A stretch of 64,000 nt of DNA, from positions 3,949,501 to 4,013,500 of the forward strand of contig JAXRKN010000041.1 of assembly GCA_038502055.1 (NCBI GenBank), given 5' to 3'. Below, in pieces: positions 57,820 to 64,000 of the stretch. How positions within the stretch are numbered: position 1 is the stretch's first letter; every line of letters begins with the position of its first letter. Below the pieces are notes generated by a model. It did no database searches. It saw only the letters and a list, made by a program, of their open reading frames with translations, and had not been told where the DNA came from. Source of the DNA: Tanytarsus gracilentus. Its lineage: Eukaryota > Arthropoda > Insecta > Diptera > Chironomidae. The translations under genes were made by a program, and so were the position numbers.

Positions 57820-57848
57820 GTCACCAAAGTGATAGAATGTAAAATAAA

Positions 57849-58349
57849 ATGTTCAGAAATCTCACGATAATTTTAGTTTGTTTAAATATTGTTTGTGGAC
57901 AATTTAGATTTTTAGGGTAAATTTAAAATATAAATTTTTATCAAAAAGATATTGAAATTTACGAATTTTTCAGTTCACCATATTTTAGCAATGCTTATAG
58001 AAACGACAACAATGATCCTCAAGGAATTTCAATTGTTTCATCTGGAAATCGTGCCAGTGGCATTTACGCTGGCGGAGGTGGAACTATATCCGCAAATTCA
58101 GTTCATTTATCGCCAAGCAACACTCGACAGAGAACATCAATATTATTAGCAGACAATCATGCCGATAATGTCAATGCTCGTGGTGGAAATGTTTGGGTGA
58201 ATTCTGTGGATTTGTCTCCTCAAAACTCTAGAAATAATCAACCATCACAGAATAGACAATACCAGCAAAGACCTTACTATCAAGGATACAATTTACCATC
58301 AAATCCTTATTCACAATTTATAAGGAATCAAATGAGTCAATTTTACTAA
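57849..58349 (+). CDS. Secreted protein, PYYxGY family member 4
   Basis: Two exons, 57849-57916 and 57974-58349, phase 2, 147 residues. Signal peptide MFRNLTIILVCLNIVCGQF. The middle differs from the others: SGNRASGIYAGGGGTISANS and HADNVNARGGNVWVNSVDLS are two related blocks, each ending in V-[HD]-LSP. The end QQRPYYQGYNLPSNPYSQFI carries the family motif. Confidence 0.75.
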
Positions 58350-58627
58350 CTGTGAACTCTTTCGTCTTTTATTCATTTAAAATTAAAATTAAGATTTTAA
58401 ATAAAGCTATTGGACATCTATATTTAAATATATTTATTTTTATTACTCGCACGTCAATGCAATTTTTGGTTTTACCAAAAAGAAAGTTTCATTTCTTTGG
58501 CAAAGACAGGATTTTCCTGAATAAAAAAATAAAATAAAATAAGCTGTGGATGAAAAAAAGACTTGCGTTGTGAATATTTTCTCAGTCGTCCTCAACTCAT
58601 TCAAGCAGAAAGAGAAATTACAAAAAA

Positions 58628-59145
58628 ATGTTCAAAATAATTGCAATAATTTTATTATGTTCATTCCAAATTGTTGCAGGACAATTCGGTTTTCTAAGGT
58701 GATTTAAGTTTATAGAAAGAAATACGGAAAAGATTTAATTATTTTTTTTTAAACTTTTAGTGAATCATTCCTTAATAATGCGCTCAGCAACAGTCTTAAA
58801 AATCAAGAGCGTCTTTTATCGAGTCCAGCATATCAATCGTACCAGGCAAGAATTCTTGAAAACAGTTTAAAGCAAAATGAAGCAATTCAAAATAGAATTT
58901 TGCCTGTGATTCAAAATTCTTTTGGCAATGTTCAAACAAGTGTTGGTGCACCCTCAAGTAATTCAATCAATTCGATTCAAGTTGACCGAAATTCGCAATC
59001 CTATCAACGACCACCTCCAAGCGTTCCCTTCCAACAAAGACCATACTACCAAGGCTATAAAATTGCATCGAACCCTTACACACCGTTTGTTAAAAATCAA
59101 GTGAGACCACACTCAATAGATAGAAATAATTTTTATAGATTGTGA
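58628..59145 (+). CDS. Secreted protein, PYYxGY family member 5
   Basis: Two exons, 58628-58698 and 58761-59145, phase 2, 151 residues. Signal peptide MFKIIAIILLCSFQIVAGQF. A helical segment (LNNALSNSLKNQERLLSSPA) is followed by SYQARILENSLKQNEAIQNR, similar to member 1 (AENSLKQQNELL). The end QQRPYYQGYKIASNPYTPFV is the best-preserved motif. TCTCAGTCGTC near 58581 may be the initiator. Confidence 0.78.
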
Positions 59146-60008
59146 AAAGAAATTTTTTATCTTTTAAAATCAAAAACAAACTTAACTGAGAGCTTTTGTC
59201 AACTATTCGATTAACTTTAATTTTATTCATGCATTTTGTTGGAAAACAAACTATTAAAATATCCAAACTAATATTTTTGGTGTTTTTCTTTAAAATTATT
59301 TTCGCAAACATTTCAGTTGTTTTTGAGATTTCGGCGAGGCAACATGAGACCAATTTCAATATTGTTGACGATATTTCTGATCATCGAAGCTGAATTTGCA
59401 TTAAATAGCCAGAAAGAAAAAATCAAAAAATTTACACGAGCGCTCACTGACCTTGATTTACTGTAAGGTTGTTTTTGATCGTGACTTTTGTTATCTTTGT
59501 AAAAAATATATTTTACAGGGGCTGGTAAACTCGTTTTAATATAAATTGGATATCAAAAGTTATTGCGAGATGATGCAATGGTTACTGTTGCATGCAAAAT
59601 TTTTTTTTTTGATTTCACGAGTTTTCTGCCCCTTAATCAAGTTCAATTTTTAACGAAATTGTGAAATTTACACGCTTCAAACTTTTTTAAATTACCAAAA
59701 AATATTACAAATAATTTACGGGAATTTTAATTAATTTACTAAAATCATTTTTTCCTTTTTAGATCTTCACACGTCAGCACTGACTTGTTTCTTTTCAGCG
59801 ATGAAAATACAAAATTATCAAATAAAACCGCTAATAACACTTTAGTGTTGAAGTTAGAATTAAAAAAAACTTTCACATTTTAAAATGATCAATAAAATTT
59901 TTATTTTTTAAAGAAAAGAAAGTGGGAAAACTATTTTGATAGAAATTTACGTTGCACAAAATTTTTTCTCACTTTCAGCAAATCAAAATTAAATTTGTTT
60001 AATTTAAA
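59146..60008. other. Intergenic, contains a candidate tiny secreted peptide
   Basis: AT-rich. Apart from 59344-59528 nothing is supported. Confidence 0.45.
59344..59528 (+). CDS. Candidate 42-residue secreted peptide (weak)
   Basis: Exons 59344-59462 and 59519-59528 (GTAAGG donor, TTTTACAG acceptor) would encode a hydrophobic leader MRPISILLTIFLIIEAEFA followed by a charged helix LNSQKEKIKKFTRALTDLD and LLGW. The intron is 56 bp, normal for this genome. Reading straight through stops two codons after the donor, so the product is similar either way. Unsupported by any paralog. Confidence 0.3.
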
Positions 60009-60424
60009 TCATTCAAGCACAGTTGGGTCTGTCTCTTGGAGTTCAGCTGGCGGTACAGAATCGATGTTTTCGACGATTGGGGCAACTAAAGGAACAGTCG
60101 AGCCATCTCCAACTACATTAACGTTTAATCCTTTATGTGCGACTACTTTCAATCCTTTACCTTTACCAAGCGTACCATAAAATTGATTTAAATGAGCGAG
60201 AACATTGTCCATGTAGTTGTTGAAATATTTTTGATGTGATGCTAAAAGTTGTCGCTTTAAACTTTTGAGAGAAAAATTAAATTTAGATAATTTTCTTAAA
60301 TATACTTCACCTACTTCAGTAAATTTGATGGATCAACTCCTTTTTGAGCAGTTACAGTGATTGTTGTACACTCAACGTTTAATCCACATGCCAAAAATAA
60401 ACCGAACAAAATTATGAACTTCAT
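60009..60424 (-). CDS. Secreted protein, helical-module family (minus-strand paralog b)
   Basis: Two exons on the minus strand, 60424-60315 and 60261-60009, phase 2, 120 residues. Signal peptide MKFIILFGLFLACGLNVEC, then TTITVTAQKGVDPSNLL. Exon 2 opens LKRQLLASHQKYFNNYMDNV, close to KKQLLLSHQKKINAKFDHI of the 61997 gene, and continues with Gly/Lys and Val/Pro-rich sequence ending PTVLE. It links the minus-strand genes with the larger Ser/Gly-rich proteins. Confidence 0.78.
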
Positions 60425-61996
60425 AATTAATACTTTTTTAGATCTGAATTGTTTTTGTGTTGTCGTTCTGAATTTCTTTTAAGAATTGAAATCTCTCGGT
60501 AGAATTTAAGACTTTTATATGCTCCGTATTCAATTCGATTTTGTGGATTTTTAGTAAAATCACGAGGGTTAAAAATTAATGTTTGAAATCACCTCTCTAA
60601 AAAGTTTAGTTGTTGGCATTATTTTGTGATTGCAGCGGTGAAAATATAAATTTAATAAAATTTTATTATTAGTGAAATGAAGAAATTATAAATTTATTTT
60701 AAATATTGTTCTACCTAATTTAAAAATATTTATGAAATAAAGTAAGATCAAGAAAAGAGGTGAGACATTAGGAATTTCTGGAGTGTGATTTTATGAAATT
60801 TTCTTGTGACACTGCTTGGTGACCATTTTTCTTTCAAGGGAATTCCAATAGCAAAATCTTGTGAGTTTATGAGATGCAAAATTATAATTTTTAAATCTTA
60901 ACTTTTTTAAAATTATGATAATTAAGAAAATCAAAATTAAAGTAAAATCTTTCAAAAAAAACAAAAGTTTTTAATTTTAAAGAAAAGTTTTTTGCATAAA
61001 TTTAAACTTAAGGCACATTTTTAGTCACTCTGTATTTAAACATAAAAGCGACACAAAAATCGGCTCCCCAAAAAGGCTCTTGCGATCATCATGAATGGCG
61101 TAAACACACATCTGTTTAAAATGACCGGCAAACGCCTTATTCAGGTTTTTGTCTTCTTTTTTAACAGAATCAATTCGGCTTAGGTAAAAAATCAAGTTTT
61201 TGTATCTGCGAAAAAAACCAAAAAAAATTAACTTCTTTATTAGAGAATTATGTAAAATGAATATTTTTTTCTTAATAATAAGAATTTCGGCAAAAAAACG
61301 TGTTTCAAATTATCACTCAAACGTGCTTGCATTTTTTGCTTCTTCATCTTCTTCGTCTCAAGTTTAAGTTCAAAGACTTTCGGACGTAGTTATTTAATGT
61401 GTAAACAAAAAGTAGACACATGTGATGACCTCCTTCGTGTCTTCTTGTTTAATTTTTAACAATGTAAAAATGTTAACGGCAAAGAAAAAAAAATGACGAA
61501 AGGGAAAAAACTTTACATAATCACCGCACACGTGTGCATCATCGCTAGACATTCGGTGGTCACTAATTAAAGTGTGAGATATGTAAAATAGTTAAGGTTC
61601 ACCTTGCGATCTATGTATAGTCCAATTTTAGCTGATCAGCTCGTTTAACTCGTGTGATAATTATTTGAGATCATTTTAGTGACCCTTGCGGAAAAATTTG
61701 AAGATATTTTCGGAATTATTTAAAAAAATTAATTTTCTAAACATTTTTAATTTTTTATTATTTTTAATATCTTTCCTAAAATCGATCTGAAATTTACTGC
61801 ACGGTCTCGCATATCATCCGGCATTATATTTTCGGACATGAGATTTTCATTTATGTATACAAACACACTGATCATAAGAACCTGCCACATTTATCTCTTC
61901 GCGTTCACATTTCTTCCAATTTAGTTGCTGTTTAGTTCTCGAAGGAGTTGGATCGACTTGCAAAAGTTTAAAAATTAAAAAGAAGAAAATTTCACA
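60425..61996. other. Intergenic between two divergent secreted-protein genes
   Basis: Contains the promoter of the minus-strand gene (60486-60519). Other sequence is AT-rich without supported coding potential. Confidence 0.5.
60486..60519 (-). promoter_or_regulatory. TATA-type core promoter, minus strand
   Basis: TATAAAAG on the minus strand at 60519-60512 and a TTTCAATTC initiator-like site about 33 bp downstream; start codon at 60424. Confidence 0.55.
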
Positions 61997-62987
61997 ATGA
62001 AATTCTTAGTTTTGTTCAGTGTACTTGCACTGTGTGCAATTAATGTTAATGGAACTTTCCATAAACTCCTTAAGAAGGGTGGTGGTTCACATTCTGATGC
62101 ATCAGCTAGCGCGTCAGGGCACGCTTCAGGTGGTCTTGGAGGCCTTGCCGACATTGGAAAATTATTAGCGTAAGTCTTTAATTTTTTATAAAATTTAGAA
62201 CTTTTTACAAGCTTTAATTTTTTTAAGTTCTGATCATTTGAGTTTTTTTAAACATCCTGGATTTTACGATCAAAATTTTTTTTTTCTCTTTCACAGAATT
62301 CCACTTGGCATCAAGAAACAACTTTTGCTCTCACACCAAAAGAAAATCAACGCTAAATTCGATCACATCATCGGAACTTTAAGTAAATTCTCATCCAAGT
62401 TTGAAGCTAACTCGAATGGTGCAGCACATGCAAATGTTGATGTTCACGGTGATATTGGCAATGACATCGGTTTGACTGCCATTGGTACTGGAAATCATGA
62501 TGGAAGTGCCGCTTTTGAGCCCGTCGAATTCAGCAGTGGATCGTCATCAGGATCGGCTTCGGTTTCATCAGGCTCAGAATCATCATTCGGTGGATTAAGT
62601 GTCGGCGGAAATGGTGGATTCGATTCCGGATACCAACAAAATGTTCAGACCTATCAACCAGCTGTTCAAAGCTACCAACCAGCTGTTCAAAGCTACCAAC
62701 CAGCTGTTCAAAGCTACCAACCAGCTGTTCAAAGTTACCAACCAGCTGTTCAAAGTTACCACCCACAGCCAGCTGCACAAACTCAATATCATCAGACCCC
62801 AGTCACTGTTGAGCTCTATCAAGTCCAACAACCCGCACCAATTGCACCATCCCAAAATTATGGACCACCAAACTATCAACCACCAGCTGTCGTTCAACCT
62901 CAAATAATTCAAGAAGTTCAACAACCACCAACCATCCAAAGGGACTATCTTCCACCACACACACATCAACCAGGATGCACTCACTAA
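61997..62987 (+). CDS. Secreted Ser/Gly and Gln/Pro-rich protein, helical-module family
   Basis: Two exons, 61997-62169 and 62297-62987, phase 2, 287 residues. Signal peptide MKFLVLFSVLALCAINVNG, then FHKLLKKGGGSHSDASASAS. Exon 2 starts AIPLGIKKQLLLSHQKKINA followed by KFDHIIGTLSKF, the fullest form of the shared helix. A Ser/Gly stretch leads to five YQPAVQS heptads and one variant (about residues 173-215), then a Gln/Pro/Tyr tail with RDYLPP and a His/Cys end HTHQPGCTH. YLP-like and proline-rich repeats resemble insect cuticular or egg-coat proteins. Confidence 0.82.
62644..62765 (+). repeat. 21-bp coding tandem repeat (YQPAVQS)
   Basis: Five nearly identical units of TACCAACCAGCTGTTCAAAG, differing at single positions. 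Slippage-prone, so copy number is likely to vary between individuals. Confidence 0.9.
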
Positions 62988-64000
62988 GCTTTCATGCTTA
63001 ATTTTTTTAAGCTCAATTAAGAACTTCTGAAGCCATTAATACAAATATACTCCAATGCCATAGAATCAAATGTAAATTTTCTCAGAAAAAGAATTTCAAA
63101 ATAAACTTTTTAAAAACCAATAAAAAAAATGCAAGGGATGAAAACTTTTTTAATATGAATTTTAAAACTAGTAAATTTATTTTTTCAAGCTTTAAATTTT
63201 TAAAAATTTCCATCCCTTGTATTAAACTTTTTCCATGTGCTAACATTTTTTTTAATCTCGATCGCTTTAAACTCGTTCATCTCGAGTGTTTAAATATTCT
63301 AGAACTTTTTTTTATAGAAATTTTCACGTTTGGCTTAAGCCGGTGTTTTGAGAAAAATAACCTTGACAGACAAAATTAAGGAATCGTTTTATTATAAATT
63401 CAAATTTTTTTTGTTCTTTTTATGGTCTAGACTTTGAGTGTTTAAAGCATCTAATGTGCGATATTATTAAAAGCTCGCAATATTGACTCAATGAATTGAA
63501 AAAAAATACTTGACAAATATTGAAGCGCGGACACGACTGCAAACATGTGAAAGACTAAAGTTTTAAAATTGACTTATGAAATAGAAATGTTTAAAAAATC
63601 TTGAATGAAATTTGAGTTAACGGTAAAAAAATTTAACTCAATCTCTCGTTGTTGATTAAATCCACAGATTTATTTTTAATCTAGTGATTGCAAGAGTAAT
63701 GATTAAAAAAATGCTAAGAAGTTCTAAGAATTTGTTTTTTTACAACACTTTTCTGAATTTATAATTCGACCCTTAAATGAAATCAATCCAACACCGCCAA
63801 TAAATAAATTACAATCATCATCAAAACTTTTTTAAACTTCTTTTTTGTGGAGATTCCCAATCAAAGATTCTTTACAAGTTTTTGAAAAATGAAGTCAACC
63901 TTGAAAGATTTTTTACGGGTTTCGGTTTTAGTTTCTAGATAAGTGTGTAAGTTTATTTGGTCTCATGCTTACAGTGATATAAATTTACCAAGTTAGGTGG
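62988..64000. other. Right-end intergenic region
   Basis: Holds 3' sequences of the last gene with AATAAA-type signals near 63099-63125 and a small inverted-repeat element at 63132-63219. No gene is supported after that. Confidence 0.5.
63132..63219. repeat. Miniature inverted-repeat element
   Basis: Begins CAAGGGATGAAAACTTTTTT and ends AAAATTTCCATCCCTTG, its imperfect inverse, with an 88-bp total length. Related to copies near 37488, 41571, 43951 and 51832. Confidence 0.5.

Noticed and set aside
63155..63379. 74-residue frame at the right end
   Set aside because: Overlaps the miniature inverted repeat and consists of Phe/Lys/Ile-rich chance translation.

Overview
The window is nuclear DNA from an AT-rich, compact insect genome. 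Short spliced introns (often 50-150 bp), TATA/TCAGT core promoters, Rebers-Riddiford (RR) cuticular proteins and a shutdown/FKBP6-type piRNA cofactor all point to an insect. The overall character fits a nematoceran dipteran such as a chironomid midge, but that placement is inference. I saw no rRNA, tRNA, CRISPR or bacterial-type features.

Left part (1-21.3 kb): a gene-dense housekeeping block. At 3518-3677 (minus) lies a probable first coding exon of a membrane or secreted protein whose remaining exons are off the left edge. It is followed by NUDT18 (+), TXNDC9 (-), PFDN4 (+), KLHL18 (-), an FKBP2-like ER immunophilin (-), DET1 (-), TEFM (+), MAD2L1BP/p31comet (-), shutdown/FKBP6 (+) and the SR-like splicing factor CLASRP (+). 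TXNDC9 and PFDN4 both serve the chaperonin CCT and are head-to-head. TEFM and p31comet are tail-to-tail with 6 bp between stop codons. An 884-bp transposon-like element with CAC-starting inverted ends and a 5-bp target duplication sits at 15430-16313.

Middle (21.3-41 kb): gene-poor DNA with a dispersed repeat (23.4-24.2 kb) and a foldback element flanked by a perfect 9-bp duplication (28070-29238). Three RR-type cuticle genes in tandem follow (25975, 31050, 33751), then a 9-exon axonemal gene of the CASC1/DNAI7 family (36455-40397).

Right part (41.9-64 kb): mostly small two-exon secreted proteins that I cannot assign to a named family. One group is Ser/Gly/His-rich or proline-rich with a short Lys/Leu-rich helical module opening exon 2 (41902, 44329, 46709, 51173, 61997, and minus-strand 55331 and 60009). 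A second group is a tandem array of Q/N/P-rich proteins ending in a PYYxGY...NPY motif (54812, 56361, 57176, 57849, 58628, plus two relics). Among them sit an intron-bearing, very divergent histone H2A variant (47338-48180), a degenerate RR-like cuticle gene whose last intron carries a repeat (48606-50601), and an unrecognised 231-aa gene (53266-54019) enclosed by the second, inverted copy of the same repeat.

Coordinates of spliced genes come from reading frame, GT/AG sites and phase, checked so that each joined coding length is a multiple of three. No transcript or database support was available.
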